A DNA stretch of 64,000 bases from Erinaceus europaeus (lineage: Eukaryota > Chordata > Mammalia > Eulipotyphla > Erinaceidae): positions 4,652,726 through 4,716,725 of the forward strand of contig NC_080181.1 of NCBI RefSeq assembly GCF_950295315.1, written 5' to 3'. The translations under genes and the position numbers were made by a program. The notes below the pieces were generated by a model. That model saw only the letters and a list, made by a program, of their open reading frames with translations. It was not told where the DNA came from and did no database searches. This document shows, one piece after another, positions 34,786 through 46,697 of this stretch. The first letter of the stretch is position 1; the number at the start of each line of letters is the position of its first letter.

Positions 34786-35526
34786 CTGAAGAGGAGAGAG
34801 GTTCCCATCCCTTCTTAGATCACAGACTAGATCAAACCAAATGTAATAGAATGGACTCTATTCTAAAGAGAGAAACGCTCAACTGAAGCCAAAAACGAAT
34901 GAATCAGCTGCATAAAGCCACCATACTAAGAGTTTCTATGGCTTCGAAGGCCAAAAGGGTCTTCTGCACAGTGCCCACCCAACTTTTCCCCTCAGAACCA
35001 TCCTCCCCAGCTGTATTTGTGGGACACTTGTCCAGCAGGTCACCTTGTTCACCCCCCTGGATGCATCGTGTCTGGGGTTTCAGCACCTGATCCCCACACT
35101 GCTGGTTTCCTGCAGATGGTTTTGCCAGTAGGCTCCTTTCTCCTTCTAGGTTTGCAAGTCAGTTTTATTCTCAAATAAAGTCACGTTTCTTCCAGGCTTT
35201 GGTCTGCTCTTCAAGGCAGACTGAGCTCCATTCCCCTTCCAGTCTCAGTGAAGGTGCTCACCCCCAATGGAAAGGCAACGCCAGAACTCCAGGGAGTTGG
35301 GGCCAAGGGATCTGGGGCTGTGGGGCTTAGAGCTGAAAGCTTAAGTGGGCTCCCAAAGTGGGGACCCGTCCCTTGGTGGGAGGTCTGAGTAAAGAGCTTT
35401 CAGTCTTCCCACTTTATTTATAGTTTTGATGATGCATCAACCAAAATGTAATCACAATGTTCTTTTTACTTGAAAAAAAAAAAACTCTCTTAAACATTAA
35501 CCTCAATAAGTAGACTTTTGACATTT

Positions 35527-35810
35527 AGTTATTTATTTATTGCCACCAGGGTTATTGCTGGGGTTTAGTGCCTGCACTACAAATCCACTACAAATCCAGC
35601 AGCCATTTTTTCCATTTACTTTTCCTTTCTATTTTTATTTCACTGGACAGAGAGGAGGGAAGATAGAGATGGAGAGAAAGAGAGACACTTGCAGACCTGC
35701 TCCACCACTCATTGAAGTGTTCCTCTTGCTGGTGGGGAATGGGGGCTTGAACCCGGATCCTTGCCCATGTGACATGTGCACTTAACTGAGTGCACCACTG
35801 CCCAGTCCCC
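35527..35810 (-). mobile_element. A-long SINE
   Basis: gccaccagggttattgctgg; the phrase ccactacaaat is duplicated inside the extra segment. Box B complement cttgaacccgg. Confidence 0.85.
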
Positions 35811-36261
35811 AGTAACTCGACCTTTGGAAATTTTTGAAAAAAAAAAATGCAGACTTTTCAGCAGACATTTTGGGGCCTTTAGTAAGACTTTTTGAATGGC
35901 AGTGCAGACAGCAAGCACATGTAGGAGATCATCACCGTTCCTCTGGGTGCTGGCTTTTTTTCCCCCATGAATGTCAACACATGGTAGACTGAGGCACACT
36001 TAGAAAGGAGCAAGCTAAGTTTTGTCTCCCTTTATGCATTCCAGAAGTGCTTGTTGAGCAAGTGCCATGTGCCAAGGACAGAACAGACACAAAGAAGGCA
36101 AGCCTTGGTCACGTGGATCAAAGGACCTTCAGTAAGGTTAGCACACGCTGGCAGTCAAGTGTGCTGCAGTGAGCTACAGGTGTGCTGAGCACCAGGAAGG
36201 TGCCATCGTATTGTGAAACTGAGCGCACATTTCCAAAGAGGCACTGGGCAGAGAGCTGTTT

Positions 36262-36400
36262 GAGTCTGGCCAGATGGCTCCCCTGGCAGGGCACCTGCCC
36301 CTGCATGTGCATGGCTAGGTCCCTGCCCCAGCACTACAGGAGGGTGCTGTGCACTGAGGATGCTCAGTGCTCTGAGACCGCTTCCTCCTGACAGACAGAT
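36262..36400 (+). mobile_element. type F SINE
   Basis: cagatggctcccctggcagggcacctgcc...ggctaggtccctgccccagc. Confidence 0.5.
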
Positions 36401-36429
36401 CAAAATTTTGGGCAGAGGCAGTGAAATTG

Positions 36430-36642
36430 TTTCTTTAAAAAAAAATTTTTTTTTTTTTAGATTTTATTTATTTATTGGAGAGATACAACCAGAAATCGAG
36501 GGGAAAGAGAGAGAGACAGAGACACACCTGCAGACCTGTTTCATCACTTGCAAAGCTTTCCCCCTGCAGGTGGGGATGGAGGATCAAACCTAGGTCCTCA
36601 CACACTGTAACATGTGCGTTCAACCAGGTGTGCCACCACCTG
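36430..36642 (-). mobile_element. type B SINE, complete
   Basis: Perfect 15-bp TSD gaggcagtgaaattg (36415-36429 and 36643-36657). Confidence 0.92.
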
Positions 36643-37209
36643 GAGGCAGTGAAATTGCACATGCACAAGGTCCCAGAGATTGCCCCCCTGCACCCTCAAA
36701 TAAAAAGACACAGAAGCTGTTTGCTGAGTGGAGCCATGGTGGAGACGGGTTGGCAAGGGCATGGGGAAGGCAGCTCCAGCAGAGGTGGCCACAGGCAGGA
36801 TGAGGCCTGGGCAGCCGGGGTTGCTCACGGTTCCCCTTATTTGACCTCACAGAGAGCAGTGTCTCTTGCGCCCTAAATCTGCTCATTGTTTCCTTAAGTG
36901 TGTAGAAACATAGCACCAAGTGTAAGTCCTAATGTTCATAGCTGTTCCAGAGTTATAAAGCAGAAGCAGATGGGTGAGTCAGTCACAAAGAACAATGCAG
37001 ACGGCAGTGTCAGTGCAATGCCAGGGATGCCTTTGGCTGCAGTGAGTGGCCTTGAGTGCTCTGAGCCACTCACTGCAGGAGGTTGACGTGCCAGTTTGGC
37101 TTTGTTCTGAGCGTTGCTTCAGTCCCTTCATCGCCCTTTATTTTATTTACTTACTTATTTGTGAAACTTCTTTACAAGTGGGAATGACATTATCATTATT
37201 ATTTTAGAA

Positions 37210-37425
37210 ATTAGCCTGGAGGGTTTTGCTGGCACTTGGCAACTGGCAGATTCTTTTCTTCCTCCCTCCTCCTCCCCTCAGAGCACAAGAGACAGAGAAG
37301 GAAGGAGAGACAGAGAGGAGAGTCACCGCTGCTTCCAGAACCCCTGAGGTGGCCGGGGACTTAAAAGCTGGTCCTTGCATGTGGCTACGTGTGCACTCTA
37401 CCAGATGAGCTATCCCCCCCATTTC
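37210..37425 (-). mobile_element. type E SINE, diverged
   Basis: ggagggttttgctggcactt, GA-rich body, caccgctgcttccagaacc, reversed head ccagatgagctatcccccc. Confidence 0.5.
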
Positions 37426-37712
37426 TATATGTTTGAAAATTTTGGAGGAAGAAAGCAAATTTGGGAGTTAGAAGAATTTATCCACGGTTTTCACTATAAG
37501 TGCTGTTCTGGTTGACAGCATATAGTAAGAGTTCCTTGAGTGTCACAGGTCTTGGGAACACTGAGCAGGATCTCACAGCAGAGGGCTCGGACTACTGGAA
37601 TCCAGCACCCTGGACTTTAATCACTAATTCACCTCAGTCTTACAGTCAATTATTGATATACTGGCAGCTGGGGGGAAAAGAATTCACTTGTAAATGTGAA
37701 AGTAAGAATTCT

Positions 37713-37812
37713 GGGGGGCTGGACATAGCTCACCTGGCAGAACGCACACCTTACCAGACATGAGGTTCAAGCCCCAGTACACCACATGGGAGCACCAATT
37801 AAAAAAAAAAGT
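37713..37812 (+). mobile_element. type F SINE
   Basis: gacatagctcacctggcagaac head, gaggttcaagccccag box B, then an A-run. Confidence 0.65.
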
Positions 37813-37850
37813 CCTTTATGGGGAAAAATGATTGCCATTGATAGACTCAG

Positions 37851-38345
37851 GTTTTTTTTTTTTATTAGTGATTTAATAATAATCAATAAAGAGTGTGGGA
37901 TAAGAGGGGTACAATTCCATACAGTTCCCACCAACTGAGTTCCCTGTCCCATCCCCTCCACTGGAAGATTTCCTATTTTTTATCCTTCTCAGAGTATGGA
38001 CATATTTATGGGGTACAGAAGGTGGGAGTTCTGGCTTCTGTAATTGCTTCTCCACTGGACATGGGTGTTGGCAGGTGGATCCACACCCCAGCCTGTTTCT
38101 TTCTCTCCCTAGTGGGGTAGGGCTCTGTGGAGGTGGGGTTACAGGACACGTTGGTGAGGTCGTCTACCCAGGGAGGTCAGGTTGGCATCATGGTAGCATC
38201 TGAAACTTGGTGGCAGAATAATGGAGCTGAAGGGTTGACATCCCAGGCCTGGCATCTTTGGACACTGTCCAAAGCGAAACATGTCGAGGTGGTACTGGTT
38301 GCACTGATGTGAGATGAGCAGATGCAGTGTGGAAGGATATAAATC
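37851..38345 (-). mobile_element. R retroposon, 5'-truncated
   Basis: A T-run, attagtgatttaataat, then the ggataagaggggtacaattcc block and about 300 bases of the R body. The right limit is approximate. Confidence 0.7.
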
Positions 38346-38458
38346 AAAAGAAGCATGAAGGAAAACCAGTAAAGCCCCAGAGGTTCCAGGATTGGGAGAA
38401 ATACGGGTTTTACAGAGAATGAGGACAGTTCCTTGCTGTCTTAGACTTTAAGAAGGCA

Positions 38459-38512
38459 ACCAATAATAATAATAGTAATCATTATTATCAAATTATTATT
38501 ATTATCAAGGAC
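38459..38512. repeat. (AAT)n/(ATT)n imperfect palindrome
   Basis: aataataataatagtaat faces attattattattatc about 15 bases on; it could form a hairpin. Confidence 0.8.
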
Positions 38513-39150
38513 CTTACCGTGATTTATGTCATTTAATGTTTTACAGATAACACTCGGTTTTGTGAATATCTCCCAGTTCCATTGCCAGACATAACCAGAC
38601 ATGGGGTCAGCGTGCATTTGAAAGGTCATTGTCCTTGTACTTCATTCCCAGGGAGACCATGTGGCTGTGAGTGCTGTTTGCAGACCCTCTTAACGACAGT
38701 ATCCTTTTCACCATGCGACATCCATCATCAGACCATAGAGACCTGGGTCTGTGCTCGCAGCTGTGCTGTGTTATGGCTTCATGAGTGTGCTTTGTGTTGT
38801 GCTTGTTGAGTCTCGCTGTGTCCTTGCTGGGTGGAGAGTGGTTGTCTGCAGTTTCCCTGGGCCCTGGGCTCTGGGCTCACTGCTCTGCTCCTCATGCATC
38901 GGCCTCCCTAGGGCTTGTTCTGGGGAGAAGGTGCCTCTCCACTGCCTCTCATGACCTGGCCACTCAGATCATGGGCCTGTGTGCTCTGCATGCTAACCAG
39001 CCACAGACAAGAGACCCGAATGCCATGGGCTGAGGGCACAGGACTTGCAGCTGGAGCCCCAAAGGCCTCAGGTTCCCTGCTCTGCACTGCTCTGTGTCAC
39101 AGCAGAGCAGCACTCTGTCATATACCCACGTCTTCCCCCCCAAGACAAGT
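38513..39150. other. unique intergenic DNA
   Basis: Short overlapping frames only; no family recognised. Confidence 0.5.
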
Positions 39151-39153
39151 AAC

Positions 39154-39172
39154 TATATATATATATATATAT
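39154..39172 (+). repeat. (TA)n
   Basis: Pure TA run abutting a SINE T-tail. Confidence 0.85.
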
Positions 39173-39521
39173 TTTTTTTGCCTCCAGGGTTATTACTGGC
39201 GCTCAGTCACTGCACCATGAATCCACTGCTCCTAGAGGCTATTTTTTTCCCCTTTTGTTGCCCTAGTTGTTTTATCGTTGTTGTGGTTATTATTATTGTT
39301 GTCATTGATGTCAACATTGTTGGATAGGACAAAGAGAAATGGAGAGAGAAGGGGAAGACAGAGAGAGGGAGAGAAAGACAGACACCTGCAGACCTGCTTC
39401 ACTACTTGTAAAGTGACCCCCCTGCAGGTGGGGAGCTGGGGACTTGAACTGGGATCCTTACACTGGTCCCTGTGCTTCATGCCATGTGCACTTAACCCGC
39501 TGCGCTACCACCCAATCCCCA
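39173..39521 (-). mobile_element. A-long SINE
   Basis: gcctccagggttattactgg, TTG-rich linker, body, reversed head cgctgcgctaccacccaatcc. It is followed directly by another SINE inserted at its edge. Confidence 0.88.
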
Positions 39522-39534
39522 AAGAACTATTTTT

Positions 39535-39813
39535 TTTATATTTATTTTATTTATTTTTTCCCTTTTGTTGCCCTTGTTGTTTTATTGTTGTAGTTATTAT
39601 TGTTGTTGTTGTTGTATAGGACAGAGAGAAATGGAGAGAGGAGGGGAAGACAGAGAAGAGGAGAGAAAGATAGACACCTGCAGACCTGCTTCACCGCCTG
39701 TGAAGCGACTCCCCTGCAGGTGGGGGGAGCCGGGGTTCGAACCGGGATCCTTATGCCGGTCTTTGTGCTTTGCGCCACCTGCGCTTAGCCCGCTGCGCTA
39801 CAGCCCGACTCCC
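39535..39813 (-). mobile_element. type A SINE, complete
   Basis: Near-consensus. Perfect 13-bp TSD aagaactattttt (39522-39534 and 39814-39826). Confidence 0.93.
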
Positions 39814-40023
39814 AAGAACTATTTTTAAAAGGAAAGAGCATCACCCTGAATGGGGAGCCTCCCTCTGTCCCCCCTCAGACACATTCAGGTGCTTGCAGTA
39901 CAGAAACTGTTCAAGGAGAGCAGCAGGCCAGCGTGCATTCAGAGCACATGTTGGGCGTCTCCTGTGTGGCAGCACAGAGAAATACGAGACATGGTGTAGA
40001 ACCCACAGTCTAGATAGCGAGTG

Positions 40024-40180
40024 ACAGTTCACTGGGCAGAGTGCACGCCATGCACAGAGGCCCTGCATTCTAGCCTGCACCACATGGGAGCTCCAGGGAT
40101 GATGGAGCAGTGCTGTGCGGGGGGCGGGGGTCTCTTGCTCTCCCCTTTCTTTCTTTCTTAAAATGAAAAAAAAATAATTG
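40024..40180 (+). mobile_element. type F SINE
   Basis: gttcactgggcagagtgcacgcc head, ctgcattctagcctgcaccacatggg, ctttctttctt and an A-run. Confidence 0.55.
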
Positions 40181-40944
40181 CCATGGATGTCACTGGTATC
40201 GTACACACACAAGAACCTTGGTTCATTCCCTGGTGCAACCAAAAGAAAAAGAAAATATAAAAGTCTGAAACATAAAACACACTAGAAGGTCATATGGTGA
40301 GCGTCTTGTCAGTCTGTCAGCTGCTCACTCTGGCGTGGGCTCACAGGCAGACAGCACAGCCCGTGCCAGAGGGCGTGTATATCTGTCCTGGGTTCTCCAG
40401 GCTTCCGTGCCTCCTGCCTTGGGAGCTGGGGTGAGGGGGCAGGGCTCCTTGCATTGGGTACTGGTTGCTCAGGAAGAGCTTGCTTCTTCCTGGGGCTCCG
40501 CCATTGCCGTGGAGTCCAGCAGAGGTCACCCCTAAATGGGCTTCAGTGAGAAGCAAAGAGGTGCAGAGCTCTCTCTCCAGACCCAGCTGCTGGCTTGCAG
40601 GCACCCACGAGGGGGAGGCACAACCTCTGCCCCCCTGAGGCCGGCCATAAGAGCTCAGCACCCCCCCCCCCCATACCCACTGCAGGAGCTGAAGAGGCTC
40701 TAGCCACCACACTGTCATCTCAGTTTGTACTTAGGGACACCCCACACCACACAGCTAGAGTGGCCCCTGTGGCCATTGGACTAATTAATGTCTCTGCTGT
40801 AACTCATTGGGCGGGAACTTAGCTTAGCAAGCAGGCACGGTCTCCTTACCCTTGTATTCTCGGCTCTGCAAGCATGCACTCCTGGCCTGCCACTACTTGC
40901 TGAAGACATCTGTGTTTTTTTTTTGTTTTGTTTTTTTTTTTTAG

Positions 40945-41045
40945 CTAGTAGATCTGGATGGAAATCCCAACTCCAGTACCTTCTAGCTAAGATAGACAAG
41001 CAAAGGATTTTGAGTCATAGTTTCCCCACCTGTCAAAATAAAAAA
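40945..41045 (+). mobile_element. MIR-like ancient SINE
   Basis: ggaaatcccaactccagtacc...gagtcatagtttccccacctgtc matches the MIR core order. Confidence 0.5.
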
Positions 41046-41061
41046 ACAGCTGGTGGGTGGA

Positions 41062-41168
41062 GGGTAGATAGCATAACAGTTATGCAAACAGACTCTCATG
41101 CCTGAGGCTCCAAAGTCCCAGGTTCAATCCTCCCCGAACCACCATAAGCCAGAGCTGAACAGTGCTCT

Positions 41169-41203
<35 letters not shown>

Positions 41204-41213
41204 AAAGAAAAAA
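41062..41213 (+). mobile_element. type C SINE with long poly(A)
   Basis: Head gggtagatagcataacagtt, box B ggttcaatcctcc, then about 30 consecutive A, which suggests a fairly recent insertion. Confidence 0.87.
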
Positions 41214-41451
41214 ATGAACTGTGTTGGAAAAACAGGGCTGGTAGCCCTTAAAGGAGTCCAGTTTGATACCGACGGTGGAGAAGCTGAGCCTAGAGGCCTT
41301 CCTGATCTGTCTGCTGGGGTACTGTGGTGCTGGGGTACTGTGGCCCTGGGCCCCTTGATGTTGCCATCTTAACCTCTGAACTGTAGGTGAGCACCCACCA
41401 TGATTTGCCACAGGGGGCAATATTAAGTGGAGATCGAAATCAGTCCACAGA

Positions 41452-41618
41452 GGCTGGGGGTGGTGCATCCAGTAGAGTGCACACTATCAGGACTTGGGGC
41501 GCCCCGGAAGTCCCCCTGCAGGGGAAGCTTCACAGGCAACAGAGCAATGTTGCAGTTGCCTCTTCTCTCTCCCTCTCTGTTTTTATTTCTTTCAGTAAAA
41601 AATAAAAGTAAAACCTGA
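41452..41618 (+). mobile_element. type B SINE, box B region deleted
   Basis: ggggtggtgcatccagtagag head and a normal body, but the usual ggacccaggttcaagccc is reduced to gacttggggcgccc. Confidence 0.75.
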
Positions 41619-41720
41619 AAACTTAAAGGAGTTAAGCAAAAAGCCCTTGCTAAATTAAAACAAATCATCCCTCCCCCCAATTCACTGATAAGGGTTTCAG
41701 TCTTTAGAAAAAATGTCCCC

Positions 41721-41938
41721 AGTGTTTTTTGTCACTTGGGCTCGGTACCTACGTGACTCCACCATTCCAGCAGCTATTTTATTTTATAGCGGCTGAGAGA
41801 TAGAGGAACGACACCAGCAGTACTGCTCTACCACTCGGGAAACTTGCCTTCTGCAGGTGGGGACCAGGGGCTTGAACCCAGGTCCTTGTGCAGAGGAATG
41901 TGTCCACTCTGCCAGATGTGTCGCGCTGCCTGGCCCCA
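41721..41938 (-). mobile_element. A-long/B SINE, shortened body
   Basis: gtcacttgggctcggtacc, short GA body, cttgaacccaggtccttg, reversed head gcgctgcctggcccc. Confidence 0.75.
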
Positions 41939-42724
41939 AGGGTTTTATTCTTACAATTCCATTTATTTCCTCTATTCTTCACAAATATGCCATAATAAAC
42001 ACAGTAGAACTCTAAAAGAGACTTCAGAATTCACCTAGTCACAGGAAACGAATTCCATCCTACGGTTACTCTGACCAGATATGTAAACTCCGTCATGCAG
42101 GCAGCCACAGCATCCACCCTTCTGTGTTGCATCTGCTTGCTGTCCTCCTCTCCCTTCTTGTGTCTGTCTCTCCAGACTTCCTTCTCATCTTGCACTCTCT
42201 GGCCTGGTGGTATTTCAGCCCTTGCTCCCAAGTCCAAGCTTCGGATGACCAGCCCTAGGCATCAGTCTGTCCATACCCGGTCATCTCTGTCTTCCTCTTC
42301 TCACCCTGGGCGGGTGGGGCTTCTCTCCAGCCGGGCTGCCTTTAGTTGTCCTCGTTTCATGAGAGGAGCAAGGAGCAGGGCTGTGCATTGGATAGGGGCC
42401 GTGCTGTGCTGTGTATATGACTGTGATGTTTTAGCTGCCAAAGACAGTGCAGGCACCTGCCAAAGGCCTCATCACTCACTCACCCATCAGAGGGGGCAGT
42501 TCCTACACTAAGCAGTGATGCTGGCAACATGGGGGGTGGTCCAAAACTTGTTCTCACTCAGAGATCGGAGCACTGCTCAGCACTGGCTTAGGTGGTCAGG
42601 GCTTCAGACTTGAGGCCTGGGGTGGCTTGCAGGTCCTGTGCTGACGGCTGAGCACCTTCACAGTTAAATCTGATTCTGTCTTCTTGGATTTTTTTTGTTT
42701 GTTGTATTTGCTTGTCTGTTTTAA

Positions 42725-42863
42725 AATAAGGACAGCGAGGCAGAGAAAGAGAGTAAAAGCACAGCACCAAATCTTCCTCTAGTGCTGTTGCGGCCAGGTT
42801 TGAAGCTGGGTCATGTGCATGGCAAAGGCAGTGTACTGTGCAGGTGAGCTAGTTCACCAGCCC
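42725..42863 (-). mobile_element. type E SINE
   Basis: agcacagcaccaaatcttcc, aggtttgaagctgggtc, reversed head gagctagttcaccagcccc. Confidence 0.6.
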
Positions 42864-42961
42864 CTTCTTTGCATTTCTTATTAGAAATTCAACTCCATCT
42901 CCCTGAAATCAGCCAGACACAAAAGACAGATATTGTAAGACTGCATTTCTATCTCTCTCTT

Positions 42962-43149
42962 TTAAAAAAAAATTTATTTATTTGAGACAGAGAGAAATTG
43001 AGAGGGGAGGGGAGATAGAGAGGGAGAGAGAAAGAGACACCTGTACACCTGCTTTACCACTTGTGAAGCTTTGGGGGACCAGGGGCTTGAACTTGAGTCC
43101 TTGTGCACTGTGATGTATGTGATTCATCAGGTGTGCAACCGCCTGGCCC
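42962..43149 (-). mobile_element. type B SINE
   Basis: atttatttatttgagacagag tail, gcttgaacttgagtccttg, reversed head gcaaccgcctggcc; about 15 bases are missing before box B. Confidence 0.85.
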
Positions 43150-43470
43150 TAGGACCATACTTCTCTGAGGTACTGAGAAAGCAGTAGTCAGAGCCATAGG
43201 ATGATGGAAAGGAGAGTTGGGGCCAGGGGTGTTGTTGACTAGGGGTGGGGTCTTCATGAGAGCAGATGGGGACATGCTGGGGGGGGGCTGACGGACCTGG
43301 CTGCATGGCAGCATGAGTGCACTGAGTGCCAGTGGACCCTGCTCTGCATGCTCTCTCACCGCAATGAACGTACTTTACAGGACGACCGATGCTTTGCACA
43401 TTTGGGGCCAGCACTGCTTGTGTAGCTATGATGCAAGACTGGTCTAGACCAAAACTCAAGGAACACATGC

Positions 43471-43663
43471 TTCTTCTTCTTCTAGCGTTTGCTCTTCTTC
43501 CATAGCCAGTCAACAGCGTCAGGTTGAAAGCTGTCAGGAGCTGCTTGTTGCTGGCTTTGAATGTGACTGGGATCCATGTGGATTCAGTCGGCTAGGAAGG
43601 ATCGTCAGTTTCCCCAATGAATGGGTACTCATGGGATGCACCACAAGAAAGTCGATCCAATGC
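43471..43663 (-). mobile_element. short element sharing the LINE 3' end, copy 2
   Basis: About 193 bp with the same 5' start (gcattggatcgac on the minus strand) and the same LINE-like 3' end plus (GAA)n tail as the copy at 28559. Identity between the two is about 95 percent by eye, with several CpG-type changes. A perfect 9-bp TSD aacacatgc flanks it (43462-43470 and 43664-43672), proving it moved as a complete unit. The identical 5' ends in two unrelated places mark this as a defined element, not random truncation. Confidence 0.82.
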
Positions 43664-43975
43664 AACACATGCTGAGAAATGTGGCCTGGGGGCAGAGGCA
43701 GTGAAGACGCGGTGCTCTTGCTGCAGAAGGGCCCAGGTGTGTCTGATCTTTCCAGGTGCCCAGGCCTCTGGCCAGTCCCCTGTGGCCAGGCCTGGACTTA
43801 GACTCTGAGGAGCTGCGTCCGGTGGCCCAGGCCTATCAGACTGACAGAAAATAGCTGACTCAGGTACAAGCTTCCAGCTATAAAGCAAATAGGCTTGTGA
43901 GTGTCCCTATTATTAGTGATGCTGTATCACATGTTTTAAAGGTGTTAAGATGCAATTTTCATTAAAAAAAAAAGT

Positions 43976-44095
43976 GTGGACTGGAGAGAGAGCTCACCAG
44001 GTAGGGCACAGACCTTGCCACACACGGCCCAGGCTTGAGGAAAGTTCCGGTGCTACAGTCTCTCTCTCCCTCTATCCAAAGGAGGGGGAAAAAAG
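43976..44095 (+). mobile_element. type F SINE
   Basis: gagctcaccaggtagggcacagacc head, cacggcccaggcttgagg, ctctctctccctctatcc. Confidence 0.55.
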
Positions 44096-45888
44096 ATAAC
44101 AGTGTGGAAAGCATGCATGACTGAGACCCCAGCTCTACTACAAAAACTGGAGAAGGGCAAGTGTTCGAGGCCCTGTGCACTAGGCTCACTGTGGGGTCAG
44201 CTTCTGGCAGTGCACGCATGTACCAAGCCATCATGCTCTGCACCTGGAACAGGTATGCCAGTCACACCTAGGAAATGATTTGTTTAGAAAACAAAATAGT
44301 AATCAACAACAGCGCTCTGGGTAGATACTAGCCACCAGTCTTAGGTGTTGACAAGTCATGATCTAGGTCAGGAGGGGGATTGAGGAATCACACCGCACCG
44401 TAGATCAGTTCGATAGTTTGCTCTTTAAAGGAAGCCAAGGCCCACACATCCTGTTCAGACTTGAGAAAACCAAGCAAGAGGCTTCTGTGTGCCAGCAGCT
44501 GTGCCGACACGGACCAGCAGTGACAGTCGGTCACCGGCAGTGGCGCATCTTGTAGAGACTGCCATCTACTTCACTGGAGGCTCCTGTAAGCACACGCTCT
44601 CAGGTGGAGACCTTCTCTTAGGAAGAACCTGCTTCAGTCATGATGATGGAAAAACAACACATGCAAAGGACAGTTCAGAACTCCAAGCAAAAGCACTCAG
44701 TGTCTCCCGGAGCGGCTGAGGTAATGGGGCACAAGGCGAGCCTGCCGAGCAGGTACAATTAGTGTGAGTCACAGGCGCGAGGAACCTGAACGCACCAACA
44801 GGAGGAAAGCCATAACAACACACAGCTGTGGAGACTGCAGGCGGAGTCCTGACTCATGAAGTGCAGTGGGGGCTGAGCAGGGACCTAGGGTCTAGGGCCA
44901 GGGGTGCTCTGTGGCTCTGGGCACTACCGGCTGGAGAGCTGCTATGGGGCAGGCGATTTCTTTGTCCTGTGTATGTTTCTATCAGATTACTTCTCTGTCC
45001 AGATCCTAACAGTGTAGGCAGTAAGCATGCCACATGCAAGTACATGAATGAATCCTAGTGGTGACCTAGTCTTAGAATCTGCAGTAAATATGGAACAGAT
45101 ATGAGACTATAAAAAAAAAATGAAACCAGCACCCAGAATGTTAAATGCTACTTATCAAAAACTGTTGGTGCATTTTTAAAGAATTAATCACAGACCTTTT
45201 ATATAATGAAAAACAGGAATAAATTGTTATGGTTTATCCTGTGTCCTATCTTAGCAGTTGGCATCGAACTTGGTAGTTTGGAATGACAACATGGCATAAG
45301 TTGAAAGGATCCTGGTTGTTTGCTGGGACCGGTGGCATTTCAGACTTTAGAATCACCTCAGGTGAAGCCGCCAGCCTCCTGGCTACTGAGCCGCTCCAGT
45401 AATGACAAAGGCTTCTTCCCCTCCCTTCCCCTCCCCCCCTTCAGAAGCTGACTGGATTCCCCTGGAAGTTAACAAGTCTGTCAATAATCTGAGTACTAAT
45501 GATGCAGGATAGGAGACATTTAAATCTGATGTCCATGATCCAGAAGAATTGAAGTCAAATCGCCAAATGTACAGTTTATATCACCTTATGTTTAAGGATC
45601 ACATGATGTTTATGTAGACTTCAAAAAAATTGAAACCAGAAATCCTGACAGTCTCTGAAACGTAATTAGGAAAAATGCAAAGCACTTTTAATGGAATTTT
45701 TCCCATGATCTGCTGAAGAGCTTTTAAACAGATGGTTCAAAAATGGTTTTCAAATGAAAACAGAGAAATTAAACGTAGAAATCAAAAGCAGATCCTTAAA
45801 AAGAAATAGCTGAGTTCTCAGAAACCCTATAGAGAGGATGGGCAGGAGGAGACTGAAAGCAACAAGTTTTTTCTGCTGTCAGGCTTTG
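44096..45888. other. repeat-poor region upstream of the ARHGAP42 island
   Basis: 1.8 kb with no convincing SINE; the AT-rich part 45,060-45,800 abuts the CpG island. A plausible place for promoter-proximal regulatory sequence, but no specific site is supported. Confidence 0.4.
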
Positions 45889-46547
45889 ACCGGGCCGGGA
45901 AAATATGAGGGGTGAGGGGTCAGGCCCGGCCAGGTGCCCACAGAAGCCGCCCTGCGCTCCGGGGTTGGGGGGCGGTGGTCGGTGCCACCTTCCCGCCAAG
46001 CCAGCAATACCAGCAGGGGCCTGGAAGGCTCCTGACTTGGTTGTGAACCTCCCACTTTCGGGGCCTGTGGCCGGGCGAGTGGGAGAGACCATCCCCTCCA
46101 AGCCGGGGCTTCTTGAGCAGGCTGCCCCGCGCTGGCCGCACTCTAGCGTGTCCGGAACTCCGTGGGAGGGAGCGCTGGGAGGGTGCTGGGGGCATGGGGG
46201 CGCCGGGGGCGAGAGGGGGCTGGGGGCGCTGGGGGTGCCGGGAGCTGCGAAACCCCGAGCCTGGGACCCGGAGCCCTCGCCGCGTCCCGGGGCCGCGCTA
46301 GGCGCCCGGAGCCCAGGAGGGGCCTGGGAGGAGCCGGGCGCGCGGGCGGGGCCGGCGGCGGGGCGGGCAGGCCGGGGAGGGTCGGCGCGCCCGGGCCCCA
46401 TTCGCCGGCCGCGGGCCTGCGTGCGCCGAGGGGAGGGTCCCGCCGGTCCGCCGGGCGGCGACTGGGCTCGGGGCTCCGCGCAGCCACTGTCCGGGGAGCC
46501 GAGGAGCCGCCGGAAGCGTCTGCGCCGCCGGCGCCCCCGCAGCCAGC

Positions 46548-46625
46548 ATGCGCCCGGAGGACCGCGGCCTGAGCGCCCCCGCGCCCCCGCTGCCCGCCCG
46601 CCGCGCCTCGGCGGAGGAGGCCTGA
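46548..46625 (+). promoter_or_regulatory. candidate upstream ORF (25 codons) in the ARHGAP42 leader
   Basis: An ATG with A at -3 opens a 25-codon frame (MRPEDRG...SAEEA) that ends at a TGA 72 bases before the main ATG, in the same frame as the main coding sequence. If the mRNA starts upstream of 46,548 this would be a translated or scanning-inhibiting leader ORF. The composition (Ala, Pro, Arg) is what random GC-rich DNA gives, so only its position makes it of interest. Confidence 0.4.
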
Positions 46626-46697
46626 GCGCCCAGCCAGCCGTCGCCAGCCCCGACCCCCGGTCCCCGGGCGCCCCCGGACCCCCGCCCCGCCGCGGCC

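Noticed and set aside
45796..46401. 201-codon minus-strand frame, Pro/Ala-rich
   Set aside because: Same GC artefact, no motif and no antisense transcript evidence in sequence.
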